A stretch of 39,564 nt of DNA from assembly GCA_018267575.1 (NCBI GenBank), contig JAFDYF010000065.1, positions 1-39,564 on the forward strand, in the 5' to 3' direction. How positions within the stretch are numbered: position 1 is the stretch's first letter; the number at the start of each line of letters is the position of its first letter. Of the stretch, positions 1 to 8,155 are shown piece by piece. The notes beneath the pieces were generated by a model, which saw only the letters and a list, made by a program, of their open reading frames with translations, did not search any database and had not been told where the DNA came from. This stretch comes from Bacteroidota bacterium (GTDB lineage Bacteria; Bacteroidota; Bacteroidia; Chitinophagales; Chitinophagaceae). The translations under genes and the position numbers were made by a program.

Positions 1-252
1 GAGACAGAAGCATAGCACTGACCATGATTATGACCTGATTTGTGGGATTCGCCTGCTTGTTTTAAAAGAGGAAGGAAAATGATTTGAATCAGAATAATCA
101 GTCCAATAAGGTTAAAGTCGTGGTTGAGACAGAAGCATAGCACTGACCATGATTATGACCTGATTATTTTGTGATTCGCCTGATTGTTTTAAAAGAGGAA
201 GGAAAATGATTTGAATCAGTATAATCAGTCCAATAAGGATAAAATCATAGTT
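1..252. repeat. Two tandem copies of a ~125-bp repeat
   Basis: Copy 1 spans 1-125 and copy 2 spans 126-252. Both begin GAGACAGAAGCATAGCACTG and share most bases, including AAAAGAGGAAGGAAAATG and ATAATCAGTCCAATAAGG. They differ by a few substitutions and a 2-bp length change. A third copy seems to begin at 253 (GAGACAAATAAA) but is lost after a few bases, 26 bp before the start codon of the next gene. The array may extend left of the window. I see no open frame with coding character in it. I recall similar dispersed intergenic repeats in Bacteroidota genomes, but this is memory, not a search. Confidence 0.85.
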
Positions 253-278
253 GAGACAAATAAATAAGGCTAAACATC

Positions 279-1778
279 ATGGTAAACAATCAACGTTTGA
301 TTAAAGAGGCAAATGAGAAAGCCTTTCAGCTTTGGACACGCCGCCATTTCCTGAAAGAAAGTGCCATGGGTTTTGGGGCCTTGGCATTGGGCAGTTTATT
401 GGGCGGCTGCCATTTCGGTACTGCTGGCGGTAATGCACAAGTGGCTTTCGACCCGGCACACCCGCTATTACCCAAATTGCCCATGTTCCCGGCAAAAGCA
501 AAATCGGTTATCTACCTACATATGGCTGGAGCTCCTTCTCAATTGGAGCTTTTTGATTATAAACCCGATCTGATGAAATTGGATGGTCAGCTCTGTCCCC
601 CATCTTTGTTGCAGGGGAAAAAATTTGCTTTCATTCGTGGTGTGCCCAAAATGTTGGGCCCACAGGCAAAATTTGCCCAACACGGTCAAAGCGGAGCCTG
701 GATCAGTGAGAACATGCCACATCTTTCTACTATTGCAGATGAGCTCTGTTTTTTGAAAGGCTGTAGTACTGACCAGTTCAATCATGCCCCAGCACAATTG
801 CTTGTGCAAACGGGTTCGCCCAGATTGGGCAGACCAAGCATGGGGGCTTGGGTTACTTATGGGTTGGGTACGGAAAACCAAAACCTACCCGGGTTTGTGG
901 TACTGACCAGCGGCGGAAGGTTTCCTGATGCAGGCAAGAGTATTTGGGGTAGTGGCTTTTTGCCATCTGTTTATCAGGGAGTGCAGTGTAGGAGTGAGGG
1001 CGACCCCGTCTTATTTATCAAAGATCCAGAAGGAATGGATCGTGATTTGCGCAAAGCCACTATCGATGCGATCAACCAAGTGAACCAGGAGGAATACAAA
1101 GAGTTCAGGGACCCTGAAATTCTTTCACGTATCTCGCAATATGAGATGGCCTATAAAATGCAGATATCCGTTCCCGAGGTGATGAACATAAACGATGAGC
1201 CACAATATATACATGATATGTATGGCACTCAACCCCACAAGGCCTGCTTCGCTAATAATATTTTGTTGGCCAGAAAATTAGTGGAGAAGGGTGTTCGCTA
1301 TGTGCAGTTGTTCGATTGGGGTTGGGATAGCCATGGTACAGATGCCAGCACTTCCATTGATGTGGGCTTTATCAATAAGTGTAGGCAGATTGACAAATCG
1401 ATTACGGCATTGATCCTAGACCTCAAACAGCGAGGCCTACTCGAAGATACCTTGGTTGTTTGGGGAGGCGAGTTTGGGAGAACACCCATGCAGGAAAATC
1501 GGGACGGGAAACAAAACCCATTCAAAGGTCGGGACCATCATACCGATGCGTTTACCATATGGATGGCCGGTGGGGGTATCAAGAAAGGGTTTAGTTATGG
1601 CGAAACCGACGAGATTGGATATACTGCCGTTAGCGGAAAGGTCAAAGCTTTCGATATTCAGGCTACCATCCTGAACCAACTGGGTTTTGACCATGAAAAA
1701 TTGACTTATGAATTTCAGGGCAGGCAATTCCGTCTTACCGACGTGAGTGGATCTGTTATCAAAGATATACTGGCTTAA
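279..1778 (+). CDS. Tat-exported DUF1501 family protein
   Basis: A 499-residue protein of the DUF1501 family, which belongs to the alkaline-phosphatase/sulfatase-like fold and has no settled biochemical role. The N-terminus carries a twin-arginine signal (RRHFLKES, residues 21-28), a hydrophobic stretch and a possible lipobox ending at Cys44 (SLLGGC), so it may be a Tat-exported lipoprotein. Typical family motifs are visible: DWGWDSHG near 350, GGEFGRTP near 400 and GRDHHTDAF near 425, with His and Asp positions suited to metal binding. In Planctomycetota and Bacteroidota this family usually sits next to a DUF1549/DUF1553 cytochrome-like protein. None is present here, so the partner may lie left of the window beyond the tandem repeat. 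It is the first gene of an apparent four-gene exported cluster. The ATG follows the repeat by 26 bp with no Shine-Dalgarno sequence. Confidence 0.9.
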   Translation: MVNNQRLIKEANEKAFQLWTRRHFLKESAMGFGALALGSLLGGCHFGTAGGNAQVAFDPAHPLLPKLPMFPAKAKSVIYLHMAGAPSQLELFDYKPDLMKLDGQLCPPSLLQGKKFAFIRGVPKMLGPQAKFAQHGQSGAWISENMPHLSTIADELCFLKGCSTDQFNHAPAQLLVQTGSPRLGRPSMGAWVTYGLGTENQNLPGFVVLTSGGRFPDAGKSIWGSGFLPSVYQGVQCRSEGDPVLFIKDPEGMDRDLRKATIDAINQVNQEEYKEFRDPEILSRISQYEMAYKMQISVPEVMNINDEPQYIHDMYGTQPHKACFANNILLARKLVEKGVRYVQLFDWGWDSHGTDASTSIDVGFINKCRQIDKSITALILDLKQRGLLEDTLVVWGGEFGRTPMQENRDGKQNPFKGRDHHTDAFTIWMAGGGIKKGFSYGETDEIGYTAVSGKVKAFDIQATILNQLGFDHEKLTYEFQGRQFRLTDVSGSVIKDILA

Positions 1779-1786
1779 TTGAGATT

Positions 1787-1853
1787 TACCACATAGTCAC
1801 AGTAGGGTCATGGAAAACATAAGTTCTATGTGCGACTATGCTCCTATGTGGTA
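1787..1853. repeat. Palindromic intergenic repeat (CCACATAG type)
   Basis: The ends TACCACATAG (1787-1796) and CTATGTGGTA (1844-1853) are perfect 10-bp inverted repeats. Weaker pairing continues inside (AGTCAC against CGACTATG). The element fills almost the whole space between the DUF1501 gene stop at 1778 and the next gene. It contains both GTG codons (1830, 1848) that could start that gene. Confidence 0.75.
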
Positions 1854-2801
1854 AAAAAACAAAAATCAAATAAATTGGATCGTAGAAATTTTTTAGGATT
1901 AACCATTACTTCATCCACTGCGATGATGGTTTCCTCCTTAGACTCTTTTGCATTTCCACACAAACCTATATTGAATATGAACAGCAATTTTGACTTGAAA
2001 ATAATGGCTACCAATTGGGGCTTCCCAGGTACGATAGATGAGTACTGTGCCAAAGTAAAACGTGATGGCTATGATGGCATCGAGATTTGGTGGCCCAATG
2101 AACAAAAAGATCAAAATGAGTTGTTCAATGCCCTCAAGAAATATTCATTGGAAGTTGGGTTTCTTACGGCTGGGCATGAAAGTAATTATAGCGATCATTT
2201 TGCCACATTCAAAAAAATGATTGCTGCGGCCGCCAATAACAAAACCCAACGTCCATTATATATCAATTGTCATTCCGGTAGGGATTATTTTTCTTTCGAT
2301 GACAACAAAACCTTTATTGAGCATACCATTCAATTGGCAAAGGATACGGGAATTAAAATCTGTCATGAAACACATCGCTCTCGTATACTTTATTCAGCAC
2401 CCGTTGCCAGAAATTTTATTGAAAAAATTCCCGGCTTGCGAATGACACTTGATATTTCACATTGGTGCAATGTGCACGAAACACTCTTGCAGGATCAACA
2501 GGACACAGTGAATCTTGCTCTACAAAGAGTAGACCATATCCATGCTCGCATTGGACATCAGGAAGGGCCGCAGGTGAATGATCCCCGTGCCCCTGAGTGG
2601 GCCGATGCCGTAAAAGCCCATTTTGCTTGGTGGGACGCAGTGGTGGCCATGAAAAAGAATGATGGGGAAAGGCTGACGGTGTTGACAGAGTTTGGCCCAC
2701 CACATTATATGCCTGCATTACCTTATACACTTCAACCAGTAGCCGATCAATGGGCTATCAATGTGCATATGATGAAATTGTTCCGAAAAAGATATTTATG
2801 A
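1848..2801 (+). CDS. Tat-exported sugar phosphate isomerase/epimerase-like TIM-barrel protein
   Basis: A xylose-isomerase-like/AP-endonuclease-2 TIM barrel of about 317 residues. Metal-ligand motifs occur in the family order: Glu in CHETHR, Asp in LDISHW, His in HIHARIGH and Glu in LTEFGPP near the C-terminus. These suggest a divalent-metal isomerase, epimerase or lyase acting on a sugar. A Tat-like motif (DRRNFLG) and a hydrophobic stretch near the N-terminus predict export, so the substrate is probably a free periplasmic sugar rather than a sugar phosphate. The start is uncertain because no ATG exists upstream of the Tat motif. GTG 1848 is chosen, with GTG 1830 (six residues longer) and TTG 1875 as alternatives. 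Both GTGs lie within the palindromic repeat. It follows the DUF1501 gene and precedes the cytochrome gene on the same strand. Substrate is unknown. Confidence 0.85.
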   Translation: MVKKQKSNKLDRRNFLGLTITSSTAMMVSSLDSFAFPHKPILNMNSNFDLKIMATNWGFPGTIDEYCAKVKRDGYDGIEIWWPNEQKDQNELFNALKKYSLEVGFLTAGHESNYSDHFATFKKMIAAAANNKTQRPLYINCHSGRDYFSFDDNKTFIEHTIQLAKDTGIKICHETHRSRILYSAPVARNFIEKIPGLRMTLDISHWCNVHETLLQDQQDTVNLALQRVDHIHARIGHQEGPQVNDPRAPEWADAVKAHFAWWDAVVAMKKNDGERLTVLTEFGPPHYMPALPYTLQPVADQWAINVHMMKLFRKRYL

Positions 2802-2917
2802 GGCAAGCGCTTAGCTTATAGGAGTTCATTCGATAATATTTTTAAAAAGATAAATGCTTTTCGCTTGCAGCTATTCAAATGTAGCTCGCAGTATCTAAAA
2901 TTGCTCAACATAAGCCT

Positions 2918-4327
2918 ATGCTTCAACTCCTTGGCCATTTACATCCAGTTCTTGTACATCTTCCCATTGGTATATTATTGCTTGCGTGTTTGTTTTTGTG
3001 GCAGTCGAGAAAAGAAAAATATCAACAGCTTCGACCTGCGATCCATATTACTTTATTGATTGGTATGATCAGTGCCATCGTTTCTTGCATTACGGGTTAT
3101 CTTTTATCACAATCGGGCGATTATGATCAAGACGCCGTGAACTTGCATCAATGGATGGGTATCTCGGTGGCAGTCGTTTCTGTGGCTATATATTATAGTA
3201 ACTTCAAAACACGGTTTAAAAAATGGCAGTTGCCACTAGCATTATTACTGCTGATACTCATTTTTTCCACCGGGCATTTGGGAGGATCAATAACCCATGG
3301 CTCAGATTATCTTTCCCAACCATTGGAAGAAATGTTCGGCAACGATACATTGGCGACCTTCAAACGCAAGCCGATTGCCAATGTTCCGGAAGCATTGGTT
3401 TATGCGGATATTGTGGAACCGATTTTTCAGGAAAAATGTTATTCCTGCCATGGTTCCAAAAAGCAAAAAGGAAGATTGCGTATGGATAAACCAGAAATGC
3501 TTATGAAAGGGGGGAAGGATGGCGTCGTGATCATTAGCGGCAACTCGGCCAAAAGCGAATTGATTAAACGGATACTTTTACCTAGAGAGGACGAACACCA
3601 CATGGCGCCAAAAGAAAAGGCACAGTTAACCGAGCAGGAAATAAACCTTTTAAAATGGTGGATTGATAACGGCACTGATTTTACAAAAAAAGTAAAAGAC
3701 CTTCCTCAGACCGATCAGATAAAACCGGCATTGATGGCACTTTCAAATATACCGGCTGATACAAAAAATCTTTCCGATGTGCCATCGAACCCGGTTGACA
3801 AGGCAGATGAAAACGCCGTAGATCAATTGAGAAACAAAGGTGCCATTGTGATGCCCGTAGCTCAGAACAGCAACTGGCTCTCTGTTATTTTCAATTTGGG
3901 CAATGGATCTGTCAGTGATTCAGTTATGCGGCTCTTGCTTCCACTAAAAAAGCAATTGATTTGGCTCAAACTCAGTAACAACCCGATAAATGATTCTTCA
4001 CTTGCTATCATTGGACAATGCAGCCAGTTGGTGAAATTACAATTGGACCACAGCAATATCAGCGACAACGGAATGGTCAACCTTAAAAATCTTCAACAAT
4101 TACAATCATTGAATTTGGTAGGCACTGCAATCAGCGAGAACGGATTGGTCAAGCTAAAAGGACTCAAAAACCTACATGCACTATATCTTTACCAAACCAA
4201 TATCAATAAAGCAAACTGGGGCAAACTTCAACAGGATTTTCCTAAAACAACGATTGACTCGGGTGGTTACCAAGTGCCCATTTTACATTCAGACACTAGC
4301 CTTGTTAAACCAGCACCTACAAAATAA
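2918..4327 (+). CDS. DUF2231 membrane domain / c-type cytochrome / leucine-rich-repeat fusion
   Basis: A 469-residue three-part protein. Residues 1-120 hold four hydrophobic helices with His in GHLHPVLVHLPIG (6-18) and in STGHLGG (His120), as in DUF2231 membrane proteins, where such His may bind heme b. Residues 165-255 form a planctomycete-type cytochrome c domain with heme motif CYSCH (Cys174, Cys177, His178) and a likely distal Met in HHMAPK. Residues 340-430 contain several leucine-rich-repeat units (LIWLKLSNNPI, LVKLQLDHSNI, LQSLNLVGTAI, LHALYLYQTNI). The protein probably passes electrons near the membrane, while the repeats bind a partner or substrate. Its stop codon overlaps the ATG of the next gene by one base (TAATG), indicating translational coupling. 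Confidence 0.88.
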   Translation: MLQLLGHLHPVLVHLPIGILLLACLFLWQSRKEKYQQLRPAIHITLLIGMISAIVSCITGYLLSQSGDYDQDAVNLHQWMGISVAVVSVAIYYSNFKTRFKKWQLPLALLLLILIFSTGHLGGSITHGSDYLSQPLEEMFGNDTLATFKRKPIANVPEALVYADIVEPIFQEKCYSCHGSKKQKGRLRMDKPEMLMKGGKDGVVIISGNSAKSELIKRILLPREDEHHMAPKEKAQLTEQEINLLKWWIDNGTDFTKKVKDLPQTDQIKPALMALSNIPADTKNLSDVPSNPVDKADENAVDQLRNKGAIVMPVAQNSNWLSVIFNLGNGSVSDSVMRLLLPLKKQLIWLKLSNNPINDSSLAIIGQCSQLVKLQLDHSNISDNGMVNLKNLQQLQSLNLVGTAISENGLVKLKGLKNLHALYLYQTNINKANWGKLQQDFPKTTIDSGGYQVPILHSDTSLVKPAPTK

Positions 4328-6594
4328 TGCCGATGAAATATCTAATTTTTGTTTTCACATTTGTTTTCATTTCCCTGGGAAATGCTAAGTCTCAGCCAAA
4401 ACCTGAATACAATCTTGCTTTTGATTCCCTGCCCAAAAGATGGGATGAAGGGCTGCCCATTGGTAATGGTTGGCTGGGCGCCTTGATCTGGCAAAAAGAA
4501 AATCTCATCAGGATTTCACTGGATCGTGTTGATCTCTGGGATGAGCGGCCGATGCCAAAAATTGACAAATTGAAATTTAGTTGGGTGGTGGATCAAGTAA
4601 GGAAAAACGAGTATGATACCGTACAAAAGCTTGGTGATGTACCTTATGAAGAATATCCCGCACCCACAAAAATCCCCGGTGCGGCCATTGAGTTTAACCT
4701 AAACAAATTTGGACGGATCGTTTCAAGTGGATTGGACATACAGCAGGCCTTGGCTACAGTGAAATTTGAGAATGGGGTCCTCTTCCATAATTATATACAT
4801 GCTACCAAGCAGGTTGGATATTTCGGGTTTGAAAACCTGCCACAAAAAGATTTTTCTTTTGAAGAAATCCTTCCAGTGCTGATGGTGCCTGGATATAATC
4901 TCAAGGAAAATAATGCAGCTGGCAATAGTGTGGAAGGTCAGGGTTTGGAAAGGCTTGGCTATCCGAAGGGACGTGTCAAAAAAACAGCCAATAGCATTCT
5001 CTACCATCAGCCAACCTGGGATGGGGGTTATTATGAAGTGTTGATAAAATGGAAAAAATTTTCAGCCACTAAATGGGTTGGGGAATGGACCATCTCAAAC
5101 CATAACAAAGCCAAGCTGCCAGATTTGGTTCCCTCTTCCAAAGAACCTACTGGATGGTCATCGCATTTGCGTTGGTGGAAGGATTATTGGAAACGATCTT
5201 CGGTGTCGATTCCTGATCCTTTGTTGGCCAAGCAGTATTATCTTGAAATGTATAAGTTTGGTTCTGTGGCAAGACCCAATACGCCTCCCATTTCCCTGCA
5301 GGCAATATGGACCGCCGATAATGGTAACCTACCTCCGTGGAAGGGCGATATCCATAACGACCTGAATACCGAACTGAGCTATTGGCCTGGCTATGCAAGC
5401 AATCATTTGGACCTGACAGCTTCTTTTACCAACTGGTTATGGAAAACAAAGGAAGTGAACAAGCAATGGACAAAAAAATATTTTGGGGTTAATGGTCTGA
5501 ATGTGCCCGGTGTTACTACCATCGCTGGTAAGGAAATGGGCGGTTGGATACAATATTCCATGAGCCCTACTACCGTATGTTGGCTAATGCAACATTTTTA
5601 TTGGCAATGGAAATATAGCATGGACAAAAACTTTTTCTATACTAAACTAAAGCCCTATGTGGCAGATGGCGTGTCATTTTTGGATAATATCATGGACAAG
5701 CAAAGCCATAAACTGCCATTGAGTTCCAGCCCTGAATTTCATGACAACAGCATCCATGCATGGTTTACTGATTATACTAATTATGATCTTGCTCTTTGCA
5801 AGTTTGCTCTTAATACACAAAATGAAATCAGCAAGAACGATACAACGGAAGTGAGAGAAAAAGCAATTAGACCGGCAAATTACTTACAGCCATTTGATGT
5901 GAATGAAACCGGTCTTACTGTTTCGCCTGGCCAAAACCTAGATCAATCGCACCGCCACATGTCGCCCTATATGGCCATCTATCCGCTTTGTTTATTGGAT
6001 ATCAATCGTGCTGAAGATTCGGATATTATCAAAAAATCAATCAGGCATATTGAAAGTCTGGGTACTCGTGAATGGTGCGGCTATTCCTTTAGCTGGATGG
6101 CTTCACTGTATGCAAGAGCCAAGGAAGCGGATTCCGCTGTTCGCCAATTGCAGATTTTTGCGAGCAACTTTTGTTCCCCCAATAGTTTTCACTTGAATGG
6201 GGACCAAAAAGGTGGGCAATATTCCAGTTTTACTTATCGCCCTTTTACCTTGGAAGGGAATTTCGCTTTTGCGCAAGGGGTTCATGAATTATTGTTACAG
6301 AACCATGGGGATCTTATTGAAATTTTTCCGGCTGTTCCGGATGGATGGAAGGATGTATCTTTTAAAACATTGAGAACAGAAGGGGCATTTTTAGTCAGCG
6401 CAAAAAAAATAAATGGGGTTGCTATGGAAGTGAAAATATTTTCGGAAAAAGGTGGGAAGCTGAAAGTCAAATTGCCTTTTAAAACCTGGGTTGTGGGTGG
6501 TATTGAAAGAAGTAAAGTAAAAGCAAATCGAGAAATAGTTGAAATGCAAACTTCAAAAGGCGAAACGATTGTTTTTAAGAATGCTTACGAATGA
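4327..6594 (+). CDS. Exported GH95-like glycoside hydrolase
   Basis: A 755-residue protein with an N-terminal signal peptide (MKYLIFVFTFVFISLG, from the second Met). The early motif LPIGNGWLGALIW and the central motif PPWKGDIHNDLNTELSYW match the (alpha/alpha)6 hydrolases of family GH95, whose known members are alpha-L-fucosidases or galactosidases. Glu470 in SSSPEFHDN sits where the GH95 general acid is expected, and QSHRHMSPYMAIYP matches the later conserved His region. In characterised GH95 fucosidases the central motif reads N-x-N-T-E. Here it is D345-L-N347-T-E, so one of the two catalytic-base Asn residues appears to be Asp. The specificity may therefore differ, or this may be a sister family. 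The start codon overlaps the preceding stop, linking it to the cytochrome gene. It ends 60 bp from a convergent gene. Confidence 0.8.
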   Translation: MPMKYLIFVFTFVFISLGNAKSQPKPEYNLAFDSLPKRWDEGLPIGNGWLGALIWQKENLIRISLDRVDLWDERPMPKIDKLKFSWVVDQVRKNEYDTVQKLGDVPYEEYPAPTKIPGAAIEFNLNKFGRIVSSGLDIQQALATVKFENGVLFHNYIHATKQVGYFGFENLPQKDFSFEEILPVLMVPGYNLKENNAAGNSVEGQGLERLGYPKGRVKKTANSILYHQPTWDGGYYEVLIKWKKFSATKWVGEWTISNHNKAKLPDLVPSSKEPTGWSSHLRWWKDYWKRSSVSIPDPLLAKQYYLEMYKFGSVARPNTPPISLQAIWTADNGNLPPWKGDIHNDLNTELSYWPGYASNHLDLTASFTNWLWKTKEVNKQWTKKYFGVNGLNVPGVTTIAGKEMGGWIQYSMSPTTVCWLMQHFYWQWKYSMDKNFFYTKLKPYVADGVSFLDNIMDKQSHKLPLSSSPEFHDNSIHAWFTDYTNYDLALCKFALNTQNEISKNDTTEVREKAIRPANYLQPFDVNETGLTVSPGQNLDQSHRHMSPYMAIYPLCLLDINRAEDSDIIKKSIRHIESLGTREWCGYSFSWMASLYARAKEADSAVRQLQIFASNFCSPNSFHLNGDQKGGQYSSFTYRPFTLEGNFAFAQGVHELLLQNHGDLIEIFPAVPDGWKDVSFKTLRTEGAFLVSAKKINGVAMEVKIFSEKGGKLKVKLPFKTWVVGGIERSKVKANREIVEMQTSKGETIVFKNAYE

Positions 6595-6654
6595 ACCGCG
6601 TCTGAAGGCCCCATCTGACGGGGTTCAGTATGTAATAAGCGTATCACAAAGCTT

Positions 6655-7437
6655 TTACTTACCTGTGAAATTTGCTTTTCTTTTTTCTAAGAATGCCTTT
6701 GCTCCTTCTTTGGCATCTTGGGTATCAAATAATTTTCCAAAGCTTTCAATCTCTTTTTTCAAGCCATCTGATTTGCCATAAGCTGCATGGTTCACCAGTG
6801 CAATTGCTTCTGCAATTGCCAAAGGAGCTTTTGACATGATGGTTTGCAATATTTTTATAGTGGTTGTCAATAACTCTTCGGGATTGGTAACATGGTTTAC
6901 CAACCCAAGTGATAAAGCTTCGTTTGCATCAACCATATTTCCAGTTAAAATCAGCTCCATGGCTTTACCTTTCCCGATCAATTGAGTTAATCTTTGTGTG
7001 CCGCCATAACCGGGGATCAAACCAAGATTCACTTCGGGCTGACCAAACTTTGCGTTATTGCTTGCCAATCTAAAATGACAGGCCATTGCCAATTCGCAAC
7101 CGCCGCCCAATGCAAAACCATTTACGGCAGCGATGATTGGTTTGGGAGCGTTTTCTATTTTATTGAAAACATTTTCCTGACCTTTTTGGGCAAGTAGTTT
7201 GCCCCCTTGCGCATCTAATGATAAAAATTCACTGATATCGGCTCCTGCCACAAAAGCTTTTGCTCCTGAACCAGTCATCATAGCTGATTTGATGGATTCG
7301 TTTGAATATATTTCATCAATCGCCATACTCAGTTCATCAATCACCGTTTTGTTCAACGCATTCAATTTGTCGGGACGGTTGATGGTAATGGTGAAAATAT
7401 TTTCCTGCAGATTGGTCAATAATGTTTGGTAGGACAT
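6655..7437 (-). CDS. Enoyl-CoA hydratase/isomerase (crotonase family)
   Basis: A 260-residue crotonase, the usual family length. It shows the CoA-binding segment FVAGADISEF, the oxyanion-hole motif NGFALGGGCELAMAC and the second motif QPEVNLGLIPGYGGTQRL. Glu115 and Glu135 match the two catalytic glutamates of enoyl-CoA hydratases, so hydration of trans-2-enoyl-CoA (short-chain or crotonyl type) is the likely reaction, in cytoplasmic fatty- or amino-acid degradation. It is the last gene of a minus-strand run that begins with gltX, 54 bp after the nucleotidyltransferase gene. It faces the GH95-like gene convergently; a hairpin (CCCC/GGGG, about 6611-6623) lies between them without a T-run. Exact chain-length preference cannot be read from the sequence. 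Confidence 0.93.
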   Translation of the reverse strand: MSYQTLLTNLQENIFTITINRPDKLNALNKTVIDELSMAIDEIYSNESIKSAMMTGSGAKAFVAGADISEFLSLDAQGGKLLAQKGQENVFNKIENAPKPIIAAVNGFALGGGCELAMACHFRLASNNAKFGQPEVNLGLIPGYGGTQRLTQLIGKGKAMELILTGNMVDANEALSLGLVNHVTNPEELLTTTIKILQTIMSKAPLAIAEAIALVNHAAYGKSDGLKKEIESFGKLFDTQDAKEGAKAFLEKRKANFTGK

Positions 7438-7491
7438 AGAAAAGTGATTTGACGAAAATGTGAGAATTGATTTGATTGAATATTAAAATGA

Positions 7492-7971
7492 TTATGTTTT
7501 CTTTTTGTTCCTGATTTCTTCAAGTCTTGCAATGTCGAATAAGTCCTTCTGACGTGTGGAACGCAGTTTTATATCTTTTAAAAAATCATAAGGCACCATC
7601 TTCAACTCGATGCCAGGAGCAATAGAATGATTGATCGATCTAGCTTCGGCCTCATCAAAGCTGATATTTTTATGGACAATGGTAAGCACATCAATAACAT
7701 GGGGTCTTTCTCCTAAAGTGCACATAAAATAGGTAGTGAAATCTTCCTCTCTTATTGCATCGACTTCGCTATTTGAATAACCCATACAACTTAATACATC
7801 TAAAAAATGTTTTTTGTTTTCAGTTGTTGGGGCAATCCAAATATCCATATCATCAGTAGCTCTATGAAAGCCGTAATAATTGACCGCATAGCCCCCAATA
7901 CATAAATAACGCAAATTATTTTTGCCAGCACATTTCAAAAAAGAAAGGAATTCTTTGTTTTCAATGTCCAT
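7492..7971 (-). CDS. Nucleotidyltransferase-fold protein of a two-gene module
   Basis: A 159-residue protein with the nucleotidyltransferase signature GGYAVNYYGFHRATDDMDIW. The GG pair lies at residues 26-27 and carboxylates at Asp41 and Asp43. The C-terminal LRSTRQKDLFDIARLEEI resembles the tail of AbiEii/DUF6036-like nucleotidyltransferases. Such proteins transfer nucleotides to protein or tRNA targets in some toxin-antitoxin and phage-defence systems. The start codon overlaps the upstream 61-residue gene by 11 bp, so the two are likely co-translated and act as a pair. It sits inside an otherwise metabolic minus-strand run, an unusual context that suggests insertion of a small module. Toxin function is inference only; it could be a housekeeping nucleotidyltransferase. 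Confidence 0.75.
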   Translation of the reverse strand: MDIENKEFLSFLKCAGKNNLRYLCIGGYAVNYYGFHRATDDMDIWIAPTTENKKHFLDVLSCMGYSNSEVDAIREEDFTTYFMCTLGERPHVIDVLTIVHKNISFDEAEARSINHSIAPGIELKMVPYDFLKDIKLRSTRQKDLFDIARLEEIRNKKKT

Positions 7972-8146
7972 ATAAAAAATGCTTTCGGATAGTTATTTTT
8001 TTTGCCGAATTCTCGATTGGGTTATTTTTCTTTTGGAGAGCGGCAAGTGCTTGCAGTCGATCTGACGGGGTTAGGTTTGCAAAATATTCCAAATAATACA
8101 TCTCCTGCTCCTCAAACGATTTGAATATTTTGATTTTTCTTTCCAT
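7961..8146 (-). CDS. Small protein partner of the nucleotidyltransferase
   Basis: A 61-residue charged protein starting MERKIKIFKSFEEQEMYYLEY and containing the segment LTPSDRLQALAALQKKN. I recall similar short proteins directly upstream of nucleotidyltransferase genes in Bacteroidota, but no defined domain can be named. It overlaps the nucleotidyltransferase start by 11 bp and begins 9 bp after the stop of the B12-binding gene. It lacks the Rx4-6H motif of HEPN proteins, so the pair is not an obvious MNT/HEPN system, and it is too small for an AbiEi-type winged-helix antitoxin. It may be an antitoxin or regulatory subunit; this is inferred from size and coupling. Confidence 0.65.
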   Translation of the reverse strand: MERKIKIFKSFEEQEMYYLEYFANLTPSDRLQALAALQKKNNPIENSAKKITIRKHFLYGH

Positions 8147-8155
8147 TACTCAAAA

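Noticed and set aside
1..252. CRISPR array
   Set aside because: Only two long, adjacent units without spacers, and no cas genes in the window.
6601..6626. Hairpin between the GH95-like and crotonase genes as a terminator
   Set aside because: The stem is short and bulged and neither side has a T-run; termination here is not supported.
7492..8146. MNT/HEPN toxin-antitoxin system
   Set aside because: The nucleotidyltransferase half fits loosely, but the partner is only 61 residues and lacks the HEPN catalytic motif.
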